DNA of 35,581 nt from Lentisphaeria bacterium (GTDB lineage Bacteria; Verrucomicrobiota; Lentisphaeria; Victivallales; Victivallaceae). Below the pieces are notes generated by a model. That model searched no databases, was not told the DNA's origin, and was given only the letters and a program-made list of their open reading frames with translations. The first letter of the stretch is position 1. The number at the start of each line of letters is the position of its first letter. Where the stretch lies: positions 1 through 35,581 of the forward strand of contig JAFTDL010000075.1 in assembly GCA_017454215.1 (NCBI GenBank). Direction: 5' to 3'. The translations under genes were made by a program, and so were the position numbers. Shown here in pieces: positions 1 through 6,888 of the stretch.

Positions 1-1796
1 AGATGGACGCCTGTCACGAGATCGGGATCAAAGTCCCGATCTACCTCACGGGCGGGTTGAACAATCTGGCAAGTTCCGAACACCCCGAATGGCGGGAGAT
101 ATCCCCGGACGGGCAGTATGCCGGCTGGTCGAAAACGCCTCTCGCTCCGGGATTCCACAAGATGTGCTTCAACACGCCCTATCTGGACTATCTCTGCGCC
201 CTGCTCCGCGAAGCCGTGACGCTGTTTCCCGATGCGGACGGCGTGTTCATCGACATCATCAGCCAGGGGCAATGCTGCTGCCCCAGGTGCATGGAGGATA
301 TGCAGAAACAAGGTTTCGACCCCGAAAACGAAGCCGACCGCAAACGCTTCGCCCGGCAGGTCCTGATGAATTACTACCGCCGGAGCGTGGAATCCGTCCG
401 CTGCCGTAACGCAAATATGCCGGTCTTTCACAACTCGGGCAACATGCCCAGGGGAGACAGGGAGATACTGCCCTATTTCAGCCACCTCGAACTGGAATCA
501 CTGCCCACCGGCGGCTGGGGCTACGATCATTACCCCATGTCCGCGGCCTACAGCCGGAAACTGGGACTGGAGTTTCTGGGCATGACCGGCAAGTTCCATA
601 CCTCGTGGGGCGAGTTCGGCGGCTTCAAGCACGTCAACGCGCTCCGCTACGAGTGTTCCGCCATGCTGGCACAGGGCTCGAAGTGCAGTATCGGCGACCA
701 GCTCCACCCCTGCGGGAAACTGGACAGGTCCACTTACAGGATCATCGGTCAGGCCTACCGCGAAGTCGCCGGAAAGGAACCGTGGTGCGACCATGTCGAA
801 AGCGGGGCCGTTATCGCCGTTCTGGGCGAAGAGGCCGTCTGCCGCCGCAAGGGCAGTTATCCGGGAGACACGGGAGCCGCGCGGCTCCTGTTTGAAATGC
901 ACCAGCCCTTCGACTGCGTGGATACGGATATGTCTTTCGATCAGTATAAAATGCTGATCCTGCCCGATACCGTCCGGCCCGATGAAAAATTGACCGCACG
1001 CCTGAAAGACTACATCGCCCGCGGCGGCAGACTGGTCCTCTCCGGAGCGTCGGGCATGAAGCCCGGGGGCGGCGAATTCCTGTTCGACACCGGTTCCGAC
1101 GGCGGCGAAGAAAGCCCCTTCGGTCCCGATTATCTTCTGCCCGAAAGCGAATTTGCTCCGGAGAACATGAGCACGCCCTTCGTGATGTACGCTCCCTCGC
1201 GCCGGATCAAAGTCCGTCCGGGCGTCCGTTCGCTGGGTAAAATTTACGATCCTTATTTCAACCGGAGCTACCGGCATTTCAGCAGTCACCAGCACACGCC
1301 GTACCGGCCGGAATGCTCCGGCTTCGACGCGGGGAGCATGACATCCGGCATCCTCTATTTCGCCCACCCGGTGTTTTCGATCTACCGGAAATACGGCACG
1401 GTCATACTCAAACAGTTCATCGAAAAAGCGATGAGGGCCTTTGCCGGAAACGACTGGCAGATCGTGACCGACATGCCGTCACAGGGCCGCGTCACCGTCA
1501 TGGACCAGCCGCAGTTCGACCGCAGGATCGTGCATCTCCTGTACGTCAACACGATCCTGCGCGGAGGCCTCTGCAGTGTTCCCGGCGGCGACGGATCGTC
1601 CACGGCCATGATGGAGATCATCGAGGACCTGAACCCGTCTCCCCCGGTGCATCTCTCCATTGCGGAGGACCGCCCGGCAAGATCGGTGAGGATCGTGCCC
1701 GAAGGCCGCGAGATCGCCTTCACACAAAGGAACGGCCGGCTCGAAGTGAACGCGGGCGCCTTCACCTGCCACAGGATGCTCGAGATCCGGTTCTGA
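1..1796 (+). CDS. Glycoside-hydrolase-like protein, GHL6 / beta-galactosidase trimerisation type, 5' end cut off
   Basis: At least 597 residues are in the window and the frame is open at the left edge. The first visible Met (base 3) falls inside the barrel, so the true start lies upstream. The visible part resembles the hypothetical glycosyl hydrolase 6 family: a barrel strand near IKVPIYLTGG, then EHPEWR, the CFNTPYLDYL segment, the DGVFIDI strand and a Cys cluster QGQCCCPRC. The second half contains an alpha/beta region like the class I amidotransferase fold of GH42 trimerisation domains (ARGGRLVLSG). The likely role is hydrolysis of a glycoside, with substrate unknown; related proteins are often annotated as alpha-L-fucosidase or beta-galactosidase-like. 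No signal peptide can be judged because the N-terminus is missing. The family call is fairly sure; the substrate is not. Confidence 0.7.
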   Translation, partial: MDACHEIGIKVPIYLTGGLNNLASSEHPEWREISPDGQYAGWSKTPLAPGFHKMCFNTPYLDYLCALLREAVTLFPDADGVFIDIISQGQCCCPRCMEDMQKQGFDPENEADRKRFARQVLMNYYRRSVESVRCRNANMPVFHNSGNMPRGDREILPYFSHLELESLPTGGWGYDHYPMSAAYSRKLGLEFLGMTGKFHTSWGEFGGFKHVNALRYECSAMLAQGSKCSIGDQLHPCGKLDRSTYRIIGQAYREVAGKEPWCDHVESGAVIAVLGEEAVCRRKGSYPGDTGAARLLFEMHQPFDCVDTDMSFDQYKMLILPDTVRPDEKLTARLKDYIARGGRLVLSGASGMKPGGGEFLFDTGSDGGEESPFGPDYLLPESEFAPENMSTPFVMYAPSRRIKVRPGVRSLGKIYDPYFNRSYRHFSSHQHTPYRPECSGFDAGSMTSGILYFAHPVFSIYRKYGTVILKQFIEKAMRAFAGNDWQIVTDMPSQGRVTVMDQPQFDRRIVHLLYVNTILRGGLCSVPGGDGSSTAMMEIIEDLNPSPPVHLSIAEDRPARSVRIVPEGREIAFTQRNGRLEVNAGAFTCHRMLEIRF

Positions 1797-1813
1797 GCGG
1801 GGCTTTGCGGGCC

Positions 1814-1884
1814 GCCGTACCTGCGGATGTGAGCCCGCGAAAAAAACATAATTTATGCCGATCAGCAGCGCGGAGAACAGCCCT
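1814..1884 (-). pseudogene. Relic of the 5' coding end of the EamA-type transporter
   Basis: About 70 bases match 2976-3044, the start of the intact transporter gene, with only a few substitutions, in the same orientation. On the minus strand it reads GLFSALLIGINYVF, against GLFSALLISISYVF in the intact gene. It then shifts frame because its A-run has seven bases where the intact gene has six; in the next frame it continues SRAHIRRYG, against SRAHIRKYG. Homology stops abruptly at both ends, so neither a start codon nor the rest of the gene is present. This is a degraded partial duplicate or the stub of a lost paralogue. Confidence 0.8.
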
Positions 1885-2106
1885 GTGGAACCGGCGGCCG
1901 ACCCGATCGCTGACCGGCATCACATTTTCCGCAGAATCGAACACCGATCCAGAGGCCGGCTGGCAGGACGCCGGGAAATTCATGAGCATCCGGTAATTTT
2001 TCGAGAAGTGCGGGAAGAGGCAGAGCCCCCGGAACACCCGGAAAATACAGATGCCGAAAATCGAAATGGCCGCGGGAATGACCGAAGATCCCCCGCGGCG
2101 TTCCTG

Positions 2107-2130
2107 AAAAAACGCCGGATTCCGACGGCG
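2107..2130 (-). terminator. Probable intrinsic terminator of the EamA-type transporter gene
   Basis: Read on the minus strand, a CGCCG / CGGCG stem with an eight-base loop is followed directly by six T. It lies about 40 bases past the transporter stop codon. The stem is only five base pairs, but all G/C. A second hairpin (2121-2136) overlaps it and would compete. Confidence 0.5.
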
Positions 2131-2168
2131 GTCGGACGGAGGCGTGAAGTTCATTTTTCATCCGCGCG

Positions 2169-3065
2169 TCACCTGATCGACGCGCAGGTGTACAGCGTCA
2201 TGGCCGTCAGCATCAGAACGGCCATCAGGGCGCGCTGTATCCACAGCCGCCGCGAGACCATGGGTTCGGTCTTTTCCAGCCCCAGCCGGATGAGCAGTAT
2301 GCCCAGCAGAACCGAAATGATCCCCCTCCCCGCCTGCATGATGCTGCCGAACACCACGCCGATCAGACCGAAACAGGTCATCAGAAACAGGATGGAGGTG
2401 AAGTAAAAGATCCCGTAGGGAACGGCGTCCAGCAGAAGCCTTTTCCGCAGCGGATACTTCATCGTCGCGGGCAGCACCGCCAGAGCCAGCGCGGTGTAGG
2501 ATATCCCCATCACACCGAAGGAATTGGTCAGCATGGACCGGCCCGGCATCATCAGCATCATTTCGGCGATGCAGCTGTCGCAGAGGGCGTAAAACAGCAC
2601 GGACACCAGCAGCCAGAACACGCTTTTCACCGGCAGATGTCCGCCCGAAAAATTCATGCCCGCCGCCGCGACGGTGCAGAGCACGATCGCCAGCCACTGC
2701 AGGGGCGAAAGGGGTCTGCCGATCACCACGGCGATCAGGGCCAGAACGATCAGCTTCAGCCCCAGAAGCGAGGACGCCCGGGTGGCCTCCACCTGTTTTA
2801 TCACGATGAAAAAACTGGTCTGCCCGATGAGAAAAAATCCCACATCCCCGGCCAGCAGCAGCAGAAACCGCCGGTCCGTCCACGGGACCTCCTGAAAAAA
2901 GAAACTCAGCCCCAGCAGAAGAACGCCCCCCGCGCCCATCACCAGCTGGGAGTACACGGCCAGCGCCACCGGGTCGCCGTACTTGCGGATGTGAGCCCGC
3001 GAAAAAACATAACTTATGCTGATCAGCAGCGCGGAGAACAGCCCCGCGGCGATCCCGGAAAACAT
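2169..3065 (-). CDS. EamA/DMT-family membrane transporter
   Basis: This 298-residue, very hydrophobic protein shows about ten membrane segments in two repeats, the layout of the drug/metabolite transporter (EamA) superfamily. Examples of segments are ISISYVFSRAHIR near the N-terminus, VLLLGLSFFF, LLGLKLIVLALIAVVIG and GIISVLLGILLIRLGL. The last of these matches the conserved end of the second EamA repeat. It probably exports or imports a small metabolite across the inner membrane. The start is set at the ATG at 3063-3065 because GGAGGAGG sits eight bases upstream; the frame is open further upstream but has no comparable site. It is divergent from the DegT/amidohydrolase pair and shares their promoter region, so a joint pathway is plausible. 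The substrate cannot be read from the sequence. Confidence 0.85.
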   Translation of the reverse strand: MFSGIAAGLFSALLISISYVFSRAHIRKYGDPVALAVYSQLVMGAGGVLLLGLSFFFQEVPWTDRRFLLLLAGDVGFFLIGQTSFFIVIKQVEATRASSLLGLKLIVLALIAVVIGRPLSPLQWLAIVLCTVAAAGMNFSGGHLPVKSVFWLLVSVLFYALCDSCIAEMMLMMPGRSMLTNSFGVMGISYTALALAVLPATMKYPLRKRLLLDAVPYGIFYFTSILFLMTCFGLIGVVFGSIMQAGRGIISVLLGILLIRLGLEKTEPMVSRRLWIQRALMAVLMLTAMTLYTCASIR

Positions 3066-3098
3066 TTCATTCCTCCTCCCGTTTGACGACAGATGCAT

Positions 3099-3127
3099 AA
3101 TATAGCCGCTCCCCGGCGGAATATCAA
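3099..3127 (-). promoter_or_regulatory. Sigma-70-type promoter for the EamA-type transporter
   Basis: On the minus strand TTGATA (3122-3127) and TATATT (3099-3104) are separated by 17 bases. The -10 box ends about 34 bases before the start codon. Confidence 0.6.
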
Positions 3128-3147
3128 AGACATTCTGAAAACGCCCC

Positions 3148-3176
3148 TTGATTTTTTCACCGGGCGGAATTAAATT
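3148..3176 (+). promoter_or_regulatory. Sigma-70-type promoter for the DegT/amidohydrolase pair
   Basis: TTGATT (3148-3153) and TAAATT (3171-3176) have 17-base spacing, ahead of the start at 3232. It lies back to back with the transporter promoter. The arms TGAAAA (3136-3141) and TTTTCA (3154-3159) flank and overlap the -35 box and could form part of an operator. Confidence 0.5.
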
Positions 3177-3231
3177 ATAAACGGCAATAATAAACCATTG
3201 GTTCATCAAAACACCAAGCCGGGAGGTAAAA

Positions 3232-4548
3232 ATGAGCGAACTTGCCCTGTTCGGGGGACCGCGGGCCGTACCGGAGTACAACGAGGAGTTGTTCCACTGG
3301 CCCCGGGTGAACAAGGAAATGGAGGAGGCGGTCCTTGCCGTGCTCCGTTCGGGGGACATGTCGGGCATCGGCATCACCCGCCGGTTCGAGAAGGAATTCG
3401 CCCGGTGGATGGGCGTGGACTACGCGCTGGCTTCGCCCAACGGCACGGGGTCTCTTCAGGAGGCCATGTTTTCCGTCGGCGTGGGCATGAACTGCGAGAT
3501 CATATCGCCCAGTCTCACCTACTGGGCCAGCTGTCTGCCCGCCGTCGGTCTCGGGGCGCGGGTGGTTTTCGCGGATGTGGAGCCGGATACGCTCTGCCTC
3601 GACCCCGAAAGTTTCGAAGCTCACATCACGCCGCGCACGAAAGCCGTGGTGGTGGTGCATTATCTGGGCCACCCCGCCGACATGGATCCCATCATGGAGG
3701 TCGCAAGAAAACACGGCGTCAGGGTGATCGAAGACGTGTCCCACGCCCAGGGCGGCTTCTACAAGGGCCGGAGGCTCGGCACCATAGGAGACGTGGGCGC
3801 GTGTTCGATGATGAGCGGCAAGTCGTTCTCGGTCGGCGAAGGCGGGATGCTGTACACGAATTCCAGGGCCGTTTACGAAAAAGCGCTGACTTTCGGCCAC
3901 TACGAACGCATCGACGAGATCGAAGACCTGAAGCTGCCCGAGGGCGCGGGCAAACTCCCGTGGGGCGGATGCAAGCACAGGATCAATCAGATCGCTTCGG
4001 CCATGGGGCTCTGCCAGCTCAAAAAGTACGAGTCGGAGATTTCCGAGATCGACCGGGCCATGAAATACTTCCGGGACGGCGTGAAGGACATTCCGGGTCT
4101 GCGCATGCACTATCCCGAAAAGTGGCCGAACTCCACCAAGGCCGGCTGGTACGCCGCCAAAATGTTCTACGACTCGAGCGCCTTCGGAGGATTGTCGCTC
4201 ACGCGCTTTGCGGAAGCGCTCCGGGCGGAGGGGGTCCGCGAGGCCGGAGGCGGGTGCAACGCGCCGCTTCACCTTTCGACGCTTTTCAGCAAGGTGGACA
4301 TCTACGGCGGACTGGGGCGGCCCACGGCCAATCTTTTCGACCCCTCCGACGCGGCGGCGCAGACCGGAAGTCTGCCCGTCTCGGAGGCGGCCAACGACCG
4401 GGTGATCTCGGTCCCTTCGTTCCGCAGATTCATGAGGGAGGAGATCGACCGCTACATCGAAGCCTACCGGAAAGTCGCGGCGAACTGCCGCGAACTGCTG
4501 GCGGGCGACCGCGGGGAAAAGGCAGAAGGAAAATTCTTTCAATTCTAA
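3232..4548 (+). CDS. DegT/DnrJ/EryC1/StrS-family PLP-dependent enzyme
   Basis: The protein has 438 residues, slightly above the usual family length of about 370-430. Fold type I PLP features are visible: SPNGTGSLQEA (about 69-79) for phosphate binding, IEDVSHAQGG with Asp168 for the pyridine nitrogen, and SGKSFSVGEGG with Lys197 as the Schiff-base lysine. Known members aminate keto-sugars for nucleotide-sugar or antibiotic pathways, but divergent members like this one occur in carbohydrate clusters with unknown substrates. The start has a good ribosome-binding site (GGGAGG seven bases before ATG). The amidohydrolase gene follows 15 bases downstream, which implies co-transcription. No partner nucleotide-sugar dehydratase is nearby, so an aminosugar-biosynthetic role is not demonstrated. 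Confidence 0.88.
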   Translation: MSELALFGGPRAVPEYNEELFHWPRVNKEMEEAVLAVLRSGDMSGIGITRRFEKEFARWMGVDYALASPNGTGSLQEAMFSVGVGMNCEIISPSLTYWASCLPAVGLGARVVFADVEPDTLCLDPESFEAHITPRTKAVVVVHYLGHPADMDPIMEVARKHGVRVIEDVSHAQGGFYKGRRLGTIGDVGACSMMSGKSFSVGEGGMLYTNSRAVYEKALTFGHYERIDEIEDLKLPEGAGKLPWGGCKHRINQIASAMGLCQLKKYESEISEIDRAMKYFRDGVKDIPGLRMHYPEKWPNSTKAGWYAAKMFYDSSAFGGLSLTRFAEALRAEGVREAGGGCNAPLHLSTLFSKVDIYGGLGRPTANLFDPSDAAAQTGSLPVSEAANDRVISVPSFRRFMREEIDRYIEAYRKVAANCRELLAGDRGEKAEGKFFQF

Positions 4549-4563
4549 GCCAGGAGGATCGTC

Positions 4564-5445
4564 ATGTTTCTGGATATTCACGCACATGCCTACCGCAAGC
4601 CGTTTTTCCGTCCCGAGGGCGCGGAGCCGTGGCCCACGGCGGAAACGCTTCTGGCCAGTTACGACCGGCTCGGCATCGACAAGGGCTGTCTGCTGCCGCT
4701 GATCGGGCCTGAAGTCAACTACCCCTGCCCCAACGAGGACGTTCTGGAAATGGCCGAAAACCATCCGGACAGGTTCATTGCCTTCTGCAATCTGCATCCG
4801 CGGTATCTCACGAACAGTCCCCGTGCGCCCCTTGCGGATATGTTCAAACGCTACCGCGACGCGGGGGCGAAAGGGGTGGGAGAAGTCGCCTGCAACATGG
4901 ATTTTTATGATCCCTTCATGCAGAATTTCTTTGCCGCGGTGCAGGAGGCGGGACTGCCGATGACCATTCATCTGGCTCCGCGAAAGGGCGATTATTACGG
5001 CATCGTCGACGGGCCCGGACTGCCCGGCCTCGAGGAGACATTGCAGAATTTTCCCGATCTGAAGATACTGGGCCACTCGCCCGGCTTCTGGACCGAGATC
5101 GCCGTGCTGGAGACCCCCTTCGACCGCGCCGGCTGGCGGGTGGGAAAAATAGAGAAGGAGGGCGTGCTGCCGAATCTTTTCCGCCGCTATCCCAATCTGT
5201 ACGGGGACCTCTCGGCCGGTTCCGGCACCATGGCGCTGACCCGCGATCCGGAATATGCGGTCAAATTCATGACGGAGTTTCAGGACCGGCTGCTCTTCGG
5301 ACTCGACATCTGCACCGCCGTCGAACCGCCCCGCGCCGGGGACCTCAGAGCGTTCCTCGAAAAAACGCTTTCCGAAAAAAAGATCACGCGGGAGATCTTC
5401 GACAAGATCACCCACCGCAACGCGATCCGTCTTCTGGGGCTCTGA
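4564..5445 (+). CDS. Amidohydrolase-family metal-dependent hydrolase or decarboxylase (PF04909-like)
   Basis: This 293-residue TIM-barrel enzyme starts with the metal-binding motif DIHAHAY (His6, His8). Further likely metal or catalytic residues are GVGEVAC (Glu), MTIHLAP (His), KILGHSPGFW (His) and LLFGLDIC (Asp). This is the pattern of the amidohydrolase 2 group, which includes decarboxylases and lactonases. It is probably cytoplasmic, as no signal peptide is seen. CAGGAGG lies just upstream of the ATG, and the gene follows the DegT-family gene by 15 bases, so the two products probably act in one pathway. The substrate is unknown. Confidence 0.82.
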   Translation: MFLDIHAHAYRKPFFRPEGAEPWPTAETLLASYDRLGIDKGCLLPLIGPEVNYPCPNEDVLEMAENHPDRFIAFCNLHPRYLTNSPRAPLADMFKRYRDAGAKGVGEVACNMDFYDPFMQNFFAAVQEAGLPMTIHLAPRKGDYYGIVDGPGLPGLEETLQNFPDLKILGHSPGFWTEIAVLETPFDRAGWRVGKIEKEGVLPNLFRRYPNLYGDLSAGSGTMALTRDPEYAVKFMTEFQDRLLFGLDICTAVEPPRAGDLRAFLEKTLSEKKITREIFDKITHRNAIRLLGL

Positions 5446-5512
5446 ACGGCCGGTTCGGGACTTCACCGGGCCCCCGCTCCGCGGCACGGGGGAAACCGCG
5501 CGGCGATCCGCC

Positions 5513-5590
5513 CCGGCACGCGAGTTCCCCGGCGGGAAAACCGATCGTGAAACAGACTTCATCAAGCTCCGGCTCATAAAGAGGGAGAAC
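5513..5590 (-). pseudogene. Relic of a GH42-type beta-galactosidase C-terminal segment
   Basis: The minus strand encodes a 26-residue stretch ending DEVCFTIGFPAGELACR. It lines up without gaps with the segment of the GH42 gene encoded at 7017-7094, which ends DKVCFLINFCDRELACR. Fifteen of 26 residues are identical, and the DNA is also visibly related, for example GAAACAGAC in both. The similarity fades on both sides and no start or full domain is present. The piece sits in the 179-base gap between the amidohydrolase and the GntR-type regulator. I read it as the stub of a deleted second GH42 gene. A chance match is possible but unlikely. Confidence 0.5.
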
Positions 5591-5624
5591 GTCAAGTGAA
5601 AATTCTTCGACAGGAGGACTTGCC

Positions 5625-6722
5625 ATGGCCCGTCCGCACAATATGACCGTATGCCGGAAGCTGGAAGAACTGATCCGCTCCGGCGGGGAGTCCCGCGGCG
5701 GTCTGCTGCCCCCGGAACGCGAACTGGCCGCCCGGTTCGGAGTCGGACGCAGCGTCATCCGCGGCAGTCTTTTCGAACTGGAGCGCCGGGGGCGGGTCCG
5801 GCTCGTTCCCGCCCGCGGCTGGAGCATCGTTCCCCTCCGGAACGCCGGGCGGCGCCGTCTGAAACGCATCCTCGTCCGCGTGCCTTTTCTGCTCCGCGCG
5901 AAGGCTTGGGAACAGCAGGCGTTCCTCGCCGCGCTCTGCCGCAATTCTTCGGAGTTCTTCACCGAAGCCGTGTTCTCTTTTCTCGAACGGATCGCCGATG
6001 CCGACGAACTTATCTCACAGGTTCGTCGCGGGGAACTTCAGGGCATCGTCTTTCTTGAGGAAATGCCCGGCGACGATGCCTGTCTGCGCCTGTGCGCAAG
6101 CGGCATCCCCTGCGTCGTCCTCAATCAGGAAAAGGAAACGGGCGGCGCCGCCGGATGCGGCATGGATTTCCACGACATCGGCCTGCGCGCCGGCCGCCTG
6201 CTGGCCGACGCCGGCCACACCCGCATCGGGGCCGTCACGGGAGATACCGGCACGCTGATCTTCAGTGAAATGCTGCGGGGATTCCGGGACGCTCTGCGCG
6301 AACGCCGCATCGAACTCCCCGCGAAATGGATCCTGCCGATCCCTCCCGACGAGGAGGAATCCGGCGTCCTGCGCGAAATGCTTTCCCGTGCCGACCGGCC
6401 CTCGGCGGTTTTCGCCATGCGCGACTGCCGTTCCGCACAGCTCTTCAGGGCGGCCGGAGAACTCGGTCTGGACGTGCCGGGCGACCTCTCGATCATCAGC
6501 TACGACGACATCACCTGGCCCGGCGCGAAGGAAAAGGCTCTCAGCACCTTCCGCGAAGATATCGAAGGCATGACCTCCGCCGTGATGGAAATGCTGCGCG
6601 ACTGGAACATCACCGGACGCCGCCCCCCGTCTCGGAAACTGCGCGCCGTACTCGTCGACCGCGGCAGCGTCCGCCGTCTCCGCCCCTCCCCCGGCCCGGT
6701 CACCGATGAAAGACGACAGTGA
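5625..6722 (+). CDS. GntR-type winged-helix / LacI-type ligand-domain transcriptional regulator
   Basis: The protein has 365 residues. Residues about 8-72 form a GntR winged helix: LLPPERELAARFGVGRSVIR is the recognition region, followed by the wing RGRVRLVPARGWSIV. The rest resembles a periplasmic-binding-protein-like LacI/GalR sugar sensor, with LADAGHTRIGAVTG, SAVFAMRDC and DLSIISYDDI as hallmark strands. This hybrid (GntR head, LacI body, as in AraR-type regulators) usually represses sugar genes until its effector binds. CAGGAGG lies upstream of the ATG. It may control the DegT pair, the transporter or the facing GH42 gene. Its 3' end shares a 41-base element with the region after the LacI gene at 24394-24434. 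Confidence 0.85.
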   Translation: MARPHNMTVCRKLEELIRSGGESRGGLLPPERELAARFGVGRSVIRGSLFELERRGRVRLVPARGWSIVPLRNAGRRRLKRILVRVPFLLRAKAWEQQAFLAALCRNSSEFFTEAVFSFLERIADADELISQVRRGELQGIVFLEEMPGDDACLRLCASGIPCVVLNQEKETGGAAGCGMDFHDIGLRAGRLLADAGHTRIGAVTGDTGTLIFSEMLRGFRDALRERRIELPAKWILPIPPDEEESGVLREMLSRADRPSAVFAMRDCRSAQLFRAAGELGLDVPGDLSIISYDDITWPGAKEKALSTFREDIEGMTSAVMEMLRDWNITGRRPPSRKLRAVLVDRGSVRRLRPSPGPVTDERRQ

Positions 6723-6727
6723 AAAAA
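6687..6727 (+). repeat. Copy 1 of a regulator-gene 3'-end element
   Basis: Thirty-four of 41 bases match 24394-24434, including GTCACCGATGAAAG and TGAAAAAA at the same seven-base spacing. Here it encodes the last residues GPVTDERRQ plus the stop codon and the bases just after it. Confidence 0.75.
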
Positions 6728-6748
6728 AGCGCCGTTCCCCGCAGCGGC
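6722..6748 (-). terminator. Possible terminator of the leftward GH42-ended operon
   Basis: On the minus strand a GCCG / CGGC stem with a ten-base loop is followed by GC and seven T. The stem is short, and the site lies about 135 bases past the GH42 stop. It overlaps the stop codon of the facing regulator gene. Confidence 0.35.
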
Positions 6749-6819
6749 ATGCCCGGTGTGCTTCGCCGGCGTATCCATCATGTACCATAGGGAACAGCGC
6801 GTCCCGAAAAGGACGGGGG

Positions 6820-6888
6820 CTCGGGGAAAGGGAGTTTACCGGGGCGGCGGACTGACGCCGGAACTCCCCCCCCGAAGGTCTGCGTCAG
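6820..6888. other. Overlapping inverted repeats at the GH42 stop codon
   Basis: Two alternative hairpins share this stretch. One pairs GGGAGTT with AACTCCC around an inner CGGCG / CGCCG stem. The other pairs CTGACGC (6852-6858) with GCGTCAG (6882-6888) and includes the GH42 stop codon. Neither is followed by a T-run, so they are not classic intrinsic terminators. The rest of 6749-6819 shows nothing recognisable. Confidence 0.4.

Larger units (their letters stand above)
1797..2168. other. 372-base stretch without an intact gene
   Basis: This stretch separates the stop of the left-edge hydrolase from the stop of the leftward transporter gene. It holds a fragment homologous to the transporter's 5' end (1814-1884) and a probable terminator for the transporter (2107-2130). 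Two further short perfect hairpins lie here, CGGCGTT/AACGCCG at 2096-2117 and TCCGAC/GTCGGA at 2121-2136; these overlap the terminator and may be alternative folds. Open frames exist on both strands but have no convincing ribosome-binding site and no recognisable protein. Confidence 0.6.

Noticed and set aside
1855-2406. Plus-strand frame across the gap and the transporter 3' end
   Set aside because: It overlaps the transporter gene antisense, has no ribosome-binding site and no recognisable domain.
3175-5595. Open frame of 806 codons on the minus strand, antisense to the DegT and amidohydrolase genes
   Set aside because: It is a shadow of GC-rich coding sequence: low-complexity Arg/Gly/Pro/His composition, no ribosome-binding site and no domain. 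The sense frames have clear catalytic motifs.
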